DNA of 64,000 nt from Ophiura sarsii (Eukaryota; Echinodermata; Ophiuroidea; Amphilepidida; Ophiuridae). Positions 45,983 through 56,640 of the stretch are shown here, piece after piece. The DNA lies in contig CM069455.1 in NCBI GenBank assembly GCA_035610835.1, forward strand, positions 40,627,944-40,691,943. The letters are read 5' to 3'. The first letter of the stretch is position 1. Each line of letters starts with the position of its first letter. The notes beneath the pieces are model-generated. The model was not told where the DNA came from. It made no database searches and saw nothing but the letters and a program-made list of their open reading frames with translations. Position numbers and translations under genes: made by a program.

Positions 45983-46099
45983 GTTAAGGATAATAGACGA
46001 GTATCACGACATTCGTGGAAAAGAATTGTCCGAGGCCGCAGGCCGAGGACTATTCTTTTCCACGAATGGCGTGAATACGAGGCCATTATCCGACTTAAC
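45983..46099. repeat. Fold-back palindrome with ~57-bp arms
   Basis: The arms GTTAAGGATAATAGACGAGT..CATTCGTGGAAAAGAATT and the inverted AATTCTTTTCCACGAATG-type arm meet at GAGGCCGCAGGCC. About 80% of arm positions pair. ACGAATGGCGTG in the right arm recurs at 50625-50640, in another small palindrome. Confidence 0.8.
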
Positions 46100-46471
46100 G
46101 CACATCTAGGACGTCATACAATTGTTTTTGATTTCTCAGGATAATTTTGCATGAGCTACTGACATGATTTGCATTGTCCTTGCGAATGTAGTGAAAAACA
46201 CACCAATACATTATTGACCCTTGAAGGGCAATGACATTATAGCCAATGCATTATAGGCCCTTGAAAAGAGCGAAAAGAGGCAATGACATTTGCATAACCA
46301 CATATTAAGGAAAGTATATGATAAGTGTTGTAACTTTAAAGAAACTTGAAAGATATAAATTGATCATGTAGTCATATTCATTGATAAATTACGTAATTTT
46401 AAAGAGACGATAGTAAATTATTCTTGAAGATATTATAAACTCATTCTGACTCTGGGTATTGACTAGTAAAG

Positions 46472-46764
46472 ATGGCAAGCGAAAGCGACTCCGATATATT
46501 TCTGACACAAAATTCGTTTCGAAATGAAATGAATGATAGTGATGGAAATGATGAAATAAATTATGATGATGTGTTTCCTAATGAAAACGTGGAAAAAGAA
46601 ACCGAGAAATTCTATCCAGCGGTATCCGATATATCGGATGATGAATTGATCGCGGCAATCCTGGCTATGGAGGAGAAACAAAAGATTGCTACGGTTCCGT
46701 CGGGACCTTCTCGATTCGACAAACCAGTCAATGACGAAGAAATGGCCAACATTTCTAGACGAAG
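46472..46764 (+). CDS. Crypton/DUF3504-type tyrosine recombinase, exon 1
   Basis: It starts MASESDSDIFLTQNSF and encodes an acidic 97-residue N-terminus with VSDISDDELIAAILAMEEKQ and GPSRFDKPVNDEEMANISRR. This is a typical leader of these recombinase-like proteins. The sequence reaches a CGAAG|GTACAT donor at 46764/46765 in phase 2. Joining to the acceptor at 47827/47828 keeps the frame (..RRR-LSDSTERKIRWAV..). That continues into the expected N-terminal helix of the recombinase (R-WAV..F..W). The start codon has an AAAGATGG context. Confidence 0.75.
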
Positions 46765-47827
46765 GTACATTATTAATTTATTTTAGAATACTATTATAAA
46801 TCTGACAATATTCACTTGCTCTCTTTAGTCAATTTGTAAGGGTGATGGTCTTCTATAAAGACGGTTTGTACGATAACGAATCAACATGTTGTAAAATCAT
46901 ATTAAGATCATGATAATAAACATGATAAATCACAAACGAGGCATGTTTTGGAAAGAAACCGCAAAATGAAAATGAACACAAAATATGAAAAGCTCTATTC
47001 CAAAAGCAAAGGGATTAACTCCACCTTTTGTCGAAATTGAGTTAGGTGCAGAACATGAAAGAGAGTTCCGAAATACATATGTTACACTTTGATCTAATTT
47101 CAGGAAATGTCCGGTAATTTCCGGAAATTTGAATATAATTCACTATTTAGTAAGCCAAAATGGTAGAAATATGGTTCTTTTATCATGGTAAAACATCGAT
47201 AAGAATGTCCTTAATGAAATGTATGGGATAATTGTTAATAAAATTGCACACAAACAGAAGTGTTTTTATTTCAAAAATGTGCCAAATTGTCAAAGTTTTC
47301 AGGTTTTTTTCAAGAAAAAACAAAATGTCATACTTTAAAAAAAGGTATTTGAATTCGGATTTCTGTTTTCAATGTGATTTGATAATGTCTTTCAGGTGTT
47401 CCTTAATTGAAAATAACGATTGTTAAGTAAAGTGGGTTTTTTTACAAATTGGTCGAAACATTTATGTTCCAAAAGGGATCAACTCCACTAGTTTCCGAAA
47501 ATAAAGAATGACATAAGAAATACGTTGAAAATTAAACAAATGAAATCAAACCATTTTTAAGCTTACACGTATTATAATAGTAGCCTATCTTTCATATGGC
47601 AGAAAATTAGCATAATCAAAGAAGTGCAACATCCTTAATTTCACTTATATGGAGTTGATCCCTTTTGGAACATAGCTCTTCATATATATTTTCATAATTA
47701 TCTTGCCACACAAAGACACCACCTAAATATATTTTGTCGTACTTGCGTTTCAGTTTCTTGTTATTGTAAGAACATTTTCTTGGTGCTATATAGTTACAGT
47801 TATTTCCTGTTTTTTTCGTTTATGCAG
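46765..47827 (+). other. Predicted intron of the recombinase gene
   Basis: GTACAT donor; the acceptor follows TTCCTGTTTTTTTCGTTTATGCAG. It is 1,063 bp and AT-rich, with repeated GGGAT(T/C)AACTCCAC words at 47012, 47477 and 47650. No other gene is seen inside. Confidence 0.65.
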
Positions 47828-49024
47828 ATTATCTGATAGTACAGAGAGGAAAATCCGTTGGGCTGTCAACCTCTTTAACCAGTGGCAAAAGAGAGAAACA
47901 TACAAGCTTCATCGAACCCATCCCTCAACATAAGTTCCATCAATGTACATCTCGACAATATGGCGAAAGAAAAATTGAATTATTCAATATCTAGGTTTCT
48001 TTGTGAGGTAAAAAAGCATAATGGTGAACATTACCCTGGAAACACACTTCACGAGATGGTTATTTGTTTCCAGCTGCATTTCGAACTGAAGGGAATAGCC
48101 TACAAGTTCCTGAATGATCCTGCTTTTCTGGAACTTAAAAACACACTGGACAGAAAAATGCAGGAGCGTGCCCAGTCTGGTATAGGGGCACATACAAAAC
48201 AAGCCCAAGTTATCACAGTGGACGAGGAGGACATGCTATGGAAAAGTGAAATCCTTGGATCATCAAATCCTACCCAACTTCTTAACACCCTGGTTTACAT
48301 GGTTGGGTTAAATTTCGCATTGCGTGGTGGCCAGGAGCACAGGAGTTTAAGATGGAAAGAGCCCCAGCTTGAACTCTTAACAGACAGTACAGGAAACAAT
48401 TTCCTCCGATACTCAGAGGATTGCTCTAAGACCAATCAGGGCGGTTTGAAGCATCGCAAAATTAAGCCGAAGGTAGTTGATGCATATGAGAATAAGAAAG
48501 ACAGAAAACGTTGCCTTGTTACTCTCTTTAAGAAATACACGTACCACTGCCCGGAAAACAAACCAAATGGGTTTTATCTACGACCCCTCGCCAAGCCTAA
48601 GGGCGCAATCTGGTATGCAGCAACACCAATTGGCAGACACAAGCTTTCCCAGGTTGTCTCAGAACTGTGCAAAAAGGGAGGCCTATCAGGACATCGTGCA
48701 AACCATTCTCTACGCGCTACTGCTGCATCAAGGCTCTATGATGAGCAAATTGATGAACAATTAATATGTGAAGTCACTGGACACAGATCCAATGCAGTCC
48801 GGAATTACAAGCGCACAACCGACACCTTAAAGCGCAAGGTAAACGCCGTCGTCCAAGGACTAACAGTAGCTAATCCAAGCACAAGCGGTAGCAGTAATGT
48901 AAGTAATGAACCGGATGAAGATAATAATCAAGCCCGTCATCAGTCTGTTTCAAGTGTCATTGAAAATACAAGTCTTCCTGGTGCTACCAAGCACATTTCA
49001 CTAACACTGAACTTTAATTTATAA
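47828..49024 (+). pseudogene. Tyrosine recombinase (Crypton/DUF3504 type), exon 2, one-base frameshift
   Basis: After the acceptor the frame reads LSDSTERKIRWAVNLFNQWQ. It then meets an A-run (47887-47890) after which the homologous frame is shifted by one base, and the original frame stops soon after. The downstream 380-residue frame (47882-49024) is continuous. It carries SRFLCEVKKHNGEHYPGNTL and the full recombinase set: Arg148 (FALRGGQEH), His275 and Arg278 (HSLRATAASRL), His301 and nucleophile Tyr309 (TGHRSNAVRNYK). The tail is Ser/Thr-rich. Its GTG at 47882 is not a real start. The enzyme type breaks and joins DNA through a 3'-phosphotyrosine. The broken A-run may be real decay or a consensus error. 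It could be a Crypton transposon or a host gene derived from one. Confidence 0.8.
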
Positions 49025-49092
49025 ATTGAACTGGAAAACGTTAGAAAACGTATGAAAAATATTGAAATGAAATCAAGAGAATGTGATAGCAT

Positions 49093-49722
49093 CACAGAGA
49101 ATATTAATTCGTCAAAAAGGGGTCTTATTTGACAAATTAAAAACTTGTCATCCAAAATGGCAGGTTTGTTTGAAATATTCTGTAATGGTGTACATTTATT
49201 TGTGATGCTAAAAGAACAATTTAGAGTGTTTCTAGTAAATTTTCATCGTAACAAACATTTGCTTGACTGAAATATATTTAACTTTTAATGAATGAATGAA
49301 TGACAAATTAAATGACAAATTAAAATTACTTATCATCAATAAAATTACAAATTAAAATTACTTATCATCAATAAAATTACAAATTAAGATTAGTCATTTA
49401 ATTTGTCATTCATATTAAATGACTAATTATTGATTAAAAAATATTCTTTTAATTTGTCATTTAATTTGTCATTCATTTGTCATTCATTCATTTGTCATTC
49501 ATTCATTTGTCATTCATTCATTTGTCAATGAAAATCAAATATTTATGAGTCGTGAAAATATTTGCTATGTTGAAAATTCAATTAAAAATACTACTAATTG
49601 GTAAATTATCATTAAAAATAATTGTTTAGCATTACAAAATATTGTTTAACTGACGAACCTTCCATGACAAATGTTTAATTTGTCAAATAAGACCCCTTTT
49701 TGACGAATTAATATTCTCTGTG
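49093..49722. mobile_element. 630-bp inverted-repeat element (CACAGAGAATATTAATTCG)
   Basis: The left arm CACAGAGAATATTAATTCGT, with AAAAAGGGGTCTTATTTGAC, pairs with the right arm at 49675-49722 over ~46 bp. The interior is filled with AATTTGTCATTCAT/ATGAATGACAAATT direct and inverted repeats (49285-49530). It starts 69 bp after the recombinase stop. No target duplication is clear. Confidence 0.85.
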
Positions 49723-50505
49723 TATACGACTATGATAAAATGTACAGTGAATTAAAGATACGCTTTGATATTAAACGCATTGTTTTCAATAATCAATTCC
49801 CGATCAGGATTGAATGAGTCTAAATCATCATCAGTAACTGTAAAATACAAATAGGGGGAACATCATTTATGATTATGAAGTTTGGTGGTTTATGACCGTG
49901 CCATATCCTACTGTGCATTTGATTTTGTCGCAATATTATTTACTGGAAAATTACTTCAACTGATCATAAATGAAGAAATATTATGTGTTTATATGACTTA
50001 ATGATACAAAAGATGTTATTATTTATGTGATATTAACAAGGGTTCTAGTAAAACAGTCTTTGAAAATAAAGATTGAAAAATATAAGTGTATAAAATGCTC
50101 ATAATATGCGTGTGTACAATAACAAACGTACATGTATATTTGTTATAAATTGGATACATTTTGCTTCAATTACGATTAATAAATGTACAAAATATTGACT
50201 TGATTTGATAGTAATGGTGTTGTTTGATTGTATTGTACGAAGAAAGAGAGTTTTGATATCCAAATGTTCAAAATATTGACTTGAAAGCAATGGTATTGTG
50301 CAACGACAGAATGTTGATACATTTTCATGGTATTTCGACTTGAAGGCAATGGTATTGTATTTGTATTGTATAAAATAAATGTTTCGAGCTAAAATACGAT
50401 TAATTTAATTATGGTATTCTGGAAAAAGGAGTTCACTTCTGTGTGTGTGTGTCTGTAATAAATTATTGTTGTATTTATTTCTGTAGGGGTGAGAGATATC
50501 TAAGG
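49723..50505. other. AT-rich spacer
   Basis: ATTGACTTGA/GCAATGGTATTGT words repeat three times between 50180 and 50365. No gene is present. Confidence 0.35.
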
Positions 50506-50507
50506 AG

Positions 50508-50665
50508 AGAAAAACAACTCTCCATGGCTCTCGATTTACGAATGGAGGGATGTTGTTCTCTAAACAATAACTCTCCATTCTTAACAATAACTCTCCATTC
50601 TTAACAATAACTCTCCATTCGTAAATTTACGAATGGCGTGTTATTGTTCTATCTCTCCATTCTTG
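50508..50665. repeat. Tandem TTAACAATAACTCTCCATTC and palindrome
   Basis: A 20-bp unit occurs three to four times (50562-50625). It runs into a palindrome: CATTCGTAAATTTACGAATG with GAACAATAACAC/GTGTTATTGTTC-like arms. It is non-coding. Confidence 0.8.
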
Positions 50666-50854
50666 GAAAATAATGGAGTGAGAAAACAATGTCATGACGT
50701 CATAGGTGTGCGTTAAAATGTTAGAGTTGCGGCAGGAAGTATATGTTACAAGTATAACGCTCCAGCGTTGCTAAAATGCCCAGAGGATATTCGACATGTT
50801 TCGCCTACAAATTGAATCAGCAGTAGAGGAAGGAAGGTCTGGGTCTGGGGGAGT

Positions 50855-50882
50855 GGGGGGGGGGGGGGGGGGGGGGGGGGGG
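50855..50882. repeat. Poly-G tract, 28 bp
   Basis: An uninterrupted run within a G-rich stretch (50838-50890). The poly-Pro minus frames are artefacts. Confidence 0.9.
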
Positions 50883-50889
50883 AGGTGGG

Positions 50890-51995
50890 TCGGATTGAAG
50901 TGGATTTTGACTTTGCAATATGCGGGTAACAAGTGTTGCGGCGGAAAAAACTCAATAAACAAATAAATATTAAATAATAATAAAAAAAACACTCCTAGGT
51001 CATATTTGTTTTAATTAACACATTTTCTTCTCACAAATCTTTCTCTATTTGTTTCAATAGTTGGGGAAGTCGTTCGATACAAAGGCCTAAAGGCTAAACA
51101 CCTTGAAAATACAGAAGTCCTTGAAAGAATTTTTGTCTGTTATTTCCAAAATTATTTTGTAGGCAGTTGTAGTTGAAGTCGATAATCAGATATTAATAGT
51201 GTGGCATCAAGTTACGTAAAAGGGCCGCGTGGATGATGAGTTTTGCGACGTGTGGACCAGAAACCCATTTGTCCTTCGGTTCCCAGATGGGTGTCTGGGG
51301 CGACCCCGGAATCTATTGGTATATAGTTTTCATCTAATAGAGCAATCAGATCTCTAGCTAAGTGTAGGAGGCATAGGGCAAATTCCGACTTCGGAGTTAT
51401 CATCCTCTATATTTCGAGACAAAGATATATTAGAATTTTGGTTTTGAGTTATCTTTGCTCGGATAAGTCGTTCACCTAAGTTTTGGGTTCGTCTTAAAGC
51501 TAGTATAGGGGACAAGGGAAGATTGTGCACAGGTTTTGATTATTTGATATCAATTGCCAGTTCCTGAGAAGTGCCTTTTTGATTTTTGCATTACTTTGTG
51601 GGAAGTGATGCGTGCAGAAAACTAGAGGTATTTCATTATAATTTTTAGGAACATTCTAGTAAGCATATCTTCTATTGTATGATATGTCTGCTAGGCATGA
51701 TAGTACTTCTTGCCTCTTATATCCTCTTGTGAGAAGTTTTGAGGTAAAGAAATCAATTTGTACTCATATTCATCCTACGTACTGGAGTTTCGAATATATA
51801 TTATTGCCTCACCTTTGATCATGCCACGAAAACATGAATTTGGTTGAGACGAATCTCTGGAAAGATATGGAAATGTGTCACAGAATTTGCTGAAACATTT
51901 TATATCTAGAACCTGCAAAATATGAAATCTTACATCCTTGTATAGAGTTAAGTCTAGAAAATTGATTTCTGTTTAAAAAGGTAACCGTTACCCAT
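50890..51995. other. Spacer, nothing recognised
   Basis: The minus frame 51212-51403 has no family feature. No repeat or RNA gene was identified. Confidence 0.3.
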
Positions 51996-51999
51996 ATAA

Positions 52000-52345
52000 T
52001 TATTTAGATAGAAAGTTAAATAAATCAAGAGATCAATGATAGATGAATAAATAGAAAAACCCACTATAACCGCATGGGCCTTTATAATTTAAAAAAAATG
52101 ACATAAAAATGATGTTACATTAATCCACCATCAAGTTTGAAAAAAAATAGAAATAAAAGAATAACAAAGATTACACGGGGATCGAACCCGTGTTTGCCGA
52201 ATGCAAACGATGTGGCCAACGTATGCACGCCACAGAGATCGACGAGTGTGATTGTGATAGTTGTATTATGTAACCATTTATCCATTTATTTATTATACTC
52301 CTAATTTTGGAAAGGACGGTAAAAAACGTTGACATTTTCGAGAAG
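52000..52345 (-). repeat. SINE-like repeat with internal tRNA-type promoter (copy 2)
   Basis: The minus strand has TCTGTGGCGTGCATACGTTGG and ACACGGGTTCGATCCCCGTG (A- and B-box-like, with a perfect T-arm). The distal part matches copy 1 almost continuously (ATGATGTTACATTAAT, CCATCAAGTTTGA, AAGTTAAATAAATCAAG). The proximal part lacks the ~85 bp present in copy 1 at 20250-20335. Confidence 0.75.
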
Positions 52346-52355
52346 AAAACAAATA

Positions 52356-53405
52356 ATAATAATAATGGTGATTTATAAAGCGCCGTAGCGACGCTCATGG
52401 CGCTTCTCTGCATAACAACCAAAATAACATAAACACGCGTAAGAACAAAGATGAGGAGAGTCACATCAAGCAAATGCTTCAGTGTACGAATATGTTTTCA
52501 AGTTTTTCTTAGAAATATGTACAGTGTTTGACAGTTTCACATATTCAGGCAAGCTATTCCATAGTTTTGGTGCTGCGACTTGAAAACTTCGCTGTCCCCA
52601 CTGATGTTTAGCCAATGTTTCCTGAAGAAGACCTTGTTTTGAAGAGCGTATCCCGCAATGCCCTGGCACATAGGGGTTAAACAAGTTCTGTTAAATAAGA
52701 AGGAGCTGCATCATGCAAGATCTTGAAAATAATAAGGCATATCTTGTATTTCGGTCTCTGTTCAATTTGAAGCCAGTGTAGGTTCACTAATACAGGAGTC
52801 ATATGATCTGTTCTCTTAGTATATGTAATATTCCGGGCGGCTATATTCTGCAATCGTTGAAGGCGAGAGAGTTTCGATATTGTAAATCCATATAGAAGTG
52901 AGTTATTGGAGTCAAGTCTAGATGTTACAAATGCATGAATGATGGTTTCAGCTGCATCCCTTGTTAGATGTTCGTTTTGAGCAGAAAGCAGCCTTTGATA
53001 CTGCTCTCACATGGCATTCCATTGTTAGATTTGAATCAAACATGACCCCCAAGTTGCGTACATTTGCAGCTGGGAAAACATAAGATTCACCCACTCTAAC
53101 ATGTAAAATATTGACCTTTGCGATTTGTTGTTTGGATCCGAGGATCATGAATTCTGTCTTTGAGTCGTTTAACTTCAGAAAATTGGTATTCATCCATGTT
53201 CTGATATCATCGATGCAGCTTTCAATTCTGTGAAGCGCAGAGTCAACATCTGCTTGCACAGGTTTTACAGACAAATACATCTGCGTATCATCTGCGTAGC
53301 GGTGATAATTCAGTTGATGCCGACGAATTATATCTCCCAATGGCATAGTATAGATAGAACATAATCCGGGTCCGACACACGAACCTTGTGGTACATGGCG
53401 TCATT
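52356..53405 (-). pseudogene. CR1/L2-like LINE reverse transcriptase, 5'-truncated
   Basis: It ends at the left in an (ATT)n tail and GGCGCTTTATAAATC. Reading on the minus strand, it opens at about 53405 with [12 protein letters not shown] (RT motif B) and continues [12 protein letters not shown] (motif C). Then come [25 protein letters not shown] and LQRLQNIAARNITYTKR, then LVNLHWLQIEQRPKYKI. AAPKLWNSLPEYVK comes near the C-terminus (52466-52684). A frameshift falls near 52985 and stops lie between the pieces. Motif A and the endonuclease are missing. The tail type and C-terminus link it to the fragments at 12.9 and 61.3 kb. Confidence 0.9.
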
Positions 53406-53409
53406 TATA

Positions 53410-53755
53410 CGGTCATTCATTGCTCGACTGGACGTTGTGTGACGTGTTGCATTATTCATGTTATTCAAATTACTGCGTTTGGCCTAGCGACTAACGACAC
53501 ACATTTTTATATTGACAAATTAATCGGATATAAAAAATGAAATAGACTAGGCATTGGCTCATTAACACAACAGGACCTCAGATTTTGTAATACTAAATAC
53601 CCAACTATTTATCTCACAACGTAGCTTCAGTCCCAAACATGCAACTCAAGATGTAATGGCGATGAATATGACCATAACGCTGTGCATGAGAACTATGAGA
53701 ACAATAGACAAGTCCCATCTCAGGTTAGAGGCATGTGACCTCTCGCAGCATGGCA
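53410..53755. other. Spacer between LINE and TIR element
   Basis: Nothing recognisable. Confidence 0.3.
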
Positions 53756-53757
53756 TA

Positions 53758-54254
53758 GACCATTTCAAATTGAGATCGGAAATCTTCGGAAAAAAGGTCA
53801 CGTGGAGTTGGTGCGTAGTGCGTTCTTCGCAACAGTTGATCGCATTCATAGCATTGGTTGTTGGCCTAGTGATTTACTATGTTTACATACACGCGTGCAC
53901 ACACGAGAAGTAAAACGTCGAACGAGACTATTTTGTTTTTTATCAACAATGGCGTCGACCGGCAACTTCCAAATGTATCGAGCAGACGGTAAAAAGTGAA
54001 AATATTACCCAAATCTCTTTTATCTCACCGTTTTTGTTACTGAAACGCCGCAACATACAACTTTGAGAGGGAGACAATATATCACCAACACCAGCGCAAT
54101 CTACCACACGGGCAGACGGGTGAAAAACACGTTTGTTTTTCTCCGGCACATGGACATGACTTGTGAGCTGACAAGTCATGTAACCGAGCGTCAAAATACT
54201 CGGCTAATTGGAAACATTCGTAACCGATCATATATTTTCGGATTTGAAATGGTC
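53758..54254. mobile_element. Complete GACCATTTCAAAT inverted-repeat element
   Basis: Ends GACCATTTCAAAT and ATTTGAAATGGTC are flanked by TA (53756-53757, 54255-54256), suggesting a Tc1/mariner-type target. The 497-bp interior has no transposase. The frames at 53656-53913, 53802-53999, 53943-54194 and 54063-54299 only cross it. A partial copy is at 8045-8483 and an end fragment at 5282-5372. Confidence 0.8.
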
Positions 54255-54459
54255 TATAGGGTCAAGGCAGGGTTAATCATATTAATGACGAATATGTAAA
54301 TGAGATAACTGTCTCCTCCTATTATATATACTCCTTGACATAGTGTTGAAGCGGTTTCCTGATAATTATGACAAACGAATGATTGACAGTTCTCGCTTCA
54401 GTGATTGCCTAATCGCAAGTGATAACTGTTATAAAGTACATGAAGTTCGCTGTTCTATA

Positions 54460-55153
54460 CAGGTGTCCAAATAAAAAACCGTGCACGTGTTTACCCAACG
54501 TATTGAACATGAAGTTCTAAAATTTGATGTCACATTTTCATACATATTGAGAGACTAAACGCTTGGCTCTCAGATACCGTTTATTTCATCTGATTTGGTG
54601 TTGTCAATCCTGATATATAGCCAATTAACTAAAGTTAGCTCAAATCGACGTTGTGCCACTTTACAGTTTGCAATGAATAGAAAAGTTTACTAAAAGTACT
54701 CCGTTGGTACAAATATTCCACCCGTTCGAGTGGTCTTAGCAAATATTATGCAATCATAATTGTTTTGTATTGCGATTGAATATGTTTAAATAACAGAATG
54801 ATTGTCTGTGTAGCCAAACAGAACTGAATATTTTAACAATTCAGACCGAATGCCTCCCCTTCCCCTAATGTTTCAGCACGGATTGATGCCCATTGGAAGA
54901 ACAATTGAGCATCGGTTTGACATTTGATGCTTATACGAATTTGCTTCTGTAAAAGTGTAACAACATCGATTTTAGGTAGCTTTAGTTAATTGAACATATC
55001 TCAGGAATGATAAAACCAAATCAGATGAAATAAACGGCATCTGAAAGCTAAGCGTTAGGCTCTCCATATGTATAAAAATGTTACACCAAATTTTAGAACT
55101 TTATGGTCCATAAGTTGTGTAAACACGCACACGGTTTATATTGGGACACCCTG
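54460..55153. mobile_element. Mariner-type element with ~180-bp inverted repeats
   Basis: Ends CAGG(G)TGTCC(C)A and GGGACACCCTG are flanked by TA (54458-54459, 55154-55155). The arms pair along ~180 bp: AAGTTCTAAAATTTG, TATACATAT, TTTATTTCATCTGATTTGGT and TCAATTAACTAAAG. The ~300-bp centre is non-coding. Confidence 0.85.
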
Positions 55154-55210
55154 TATGAACTGCGCATTAAAATGACTACTATCTGGTTTGTACTCTGTTT
55201 ATCGGAGACC

Positions 55211-55282
55211 GGCCGATTAGCTCAGTGGTTAGAGCATTCGATTACTGTTCAAAAGGTCACGGATTCGAGTTCCGCACCGGCT
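55211..55282 (+). tRNA. tRNA-like sequence, probable pseudogene or SINE head
   Basis: The cloverleaf is largely intact. Acceptor GGCCGAT/ACCGGCT pairs at 6 of 7 positions including one wobble. The D-arm is GCTCAGTGGTTAGAGC, and the T-arm is CGGATTCGAGTTCCG. The anticodon stem TTCGA/TCAAA has a mismatch and the loop TTACTGT would give ACT. One acceptor mismatch and the weak anticodon stem argue against a working gene. Confidence 0.5.
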
Positions 55283-55289
55283 CATGTCC

Positions 55290-55805
55290 TTGCTTTTAAG
55301 TTAGGATTTGAGTTGAGGCTTGTTATGCTTGTTTGAGTAGCGTTAATCTATTATAGAGCTATGAAATGAAAGTATTCAACTGGTACCTTCATATATTTTC
55401 AATTGACATGAATTTGGTCCTACGTTGCTTTAGATATCGTCTTCAATGTTCAATGAATTCATTTGTCAAAATAGGTTAATATTATCAAACTCTATTACTC
55501 ATTGAAGCTACATGTTTCTCCACATATTTACTTGATTTAAAGCAGTTTGAACCATTGTTGCTCCTCTCCCGTACCATTTTTTAAATCAAAATCACACGAG
55601 AAATGTCCTAAAAGCTCAATTTTGCATCTGAAAATTGATAATTCTTAACCTTTTTATACATTTTCATTACATATAGGCCTATACCTCTTACCGTACTATT
55701 TTGCTGATAAATACATCTTCATGTCGAACATCTCCCGCTCCTCCCACAAGCTGTGACTTTTTTAAAATTATATATACTTTTCTATGCCCTACAGCGATTG
55801 TCCTG
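55290..55805. other. Spacer
   Basis: AT-rich, no supportable gene. Confidence 0.3.
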
Positions 55806-55809
55806 ATTA

Positions 55810-56301
55810 GGGAGCAGTTCCATTTGTACGCGATAAAAATTGCGAGAATGTTCCGGGCCCCGATGAGTTTTTTATCAGGCCCCGATGAGATTTTTATCGC
55901 GTACAGTTGCGAGTAGCAAAGGATTATTTATCGAGTAGCGTATTACCGCTTGTTTAAATATAACGAAAGATAAGTGGTCGGTATGTAAATAGAGCTTCGG
56001 GTTATTTATTCTAGTTGTAAGGTACAAATTCAGCATTTCATGTTTTTAGAGATAATGTTATTGATTATGGATGTTTAACGTAAATTGTATTATCCTCGTG
56101 TATTTGCTAAACAATGTCCCGCTCTATTTGCTAAACATACCCCAGGGTATGGCAGAGGCCTCGTATCGGGCCCCGATGTCTATTTTATCGGGACCTGATG
56201 ACTATTTGATCGCGTATCAACTTGAAAAACATCGGGTCCAAAACATATCAGGCCCCGATACAGTCGCGATAAATTTATCGCGTATAAATGGAACTGCTCC
56301 C
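55810..56301. mobile_element. Harbinger-like miniature element with TTA duplication
   Basis: Ends GGGAGCAGTTCCATTT and AAATGGAACTGCTCCC are flanked by TTA (55807-55809, 56302-56304), the PIF/Harbinger target. Subterminal CGCGATAAA/TTTATCGCG words and repeated GGGCCCCGAT/ATCGGGGCC palindromes fill the ends. It is 492 bp with no transposase. Confidence 0.85.
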
Positions 56302-56304
56302 TTA

Positions 56305-56640
56305 CGCATCCTATGAACATGATAAAATGGCCCTCAGGTAAACTAGGATATGTTTCATTTAATTGTTTATTTATCGAATATTTTTTAATTCTTTTTTGAA
56401 ACGTTTTGAAAACGTTTTAAGGAGATCCGTACTGAGAATAAATCAAAGGCTAACGAAAATGTATACAAACCACATCCGTAGGTTAAAGTTTTAAAAAGTG
56501 CCGCGTTGAGACAAAATCTGCTTTAGAAAGACATAACTCACCTGTATGGACTTTGCCATATTCATCGAAGCTATGACGAGACAGTTGCGAGATTTCCACA
56601 TCTTTGTTTCATTTACTTACATTTCTGATTTATGCATTAT
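56305..56640. other. Spacer
   Basis: Nothing recognised. Confidence 0.3.

Noticed and set aside
53656..54299. Short plus and minus frames around 53.7-54.3 kb
   Set aside because: They run across an inverted-repeat element and its flank, with no domain.
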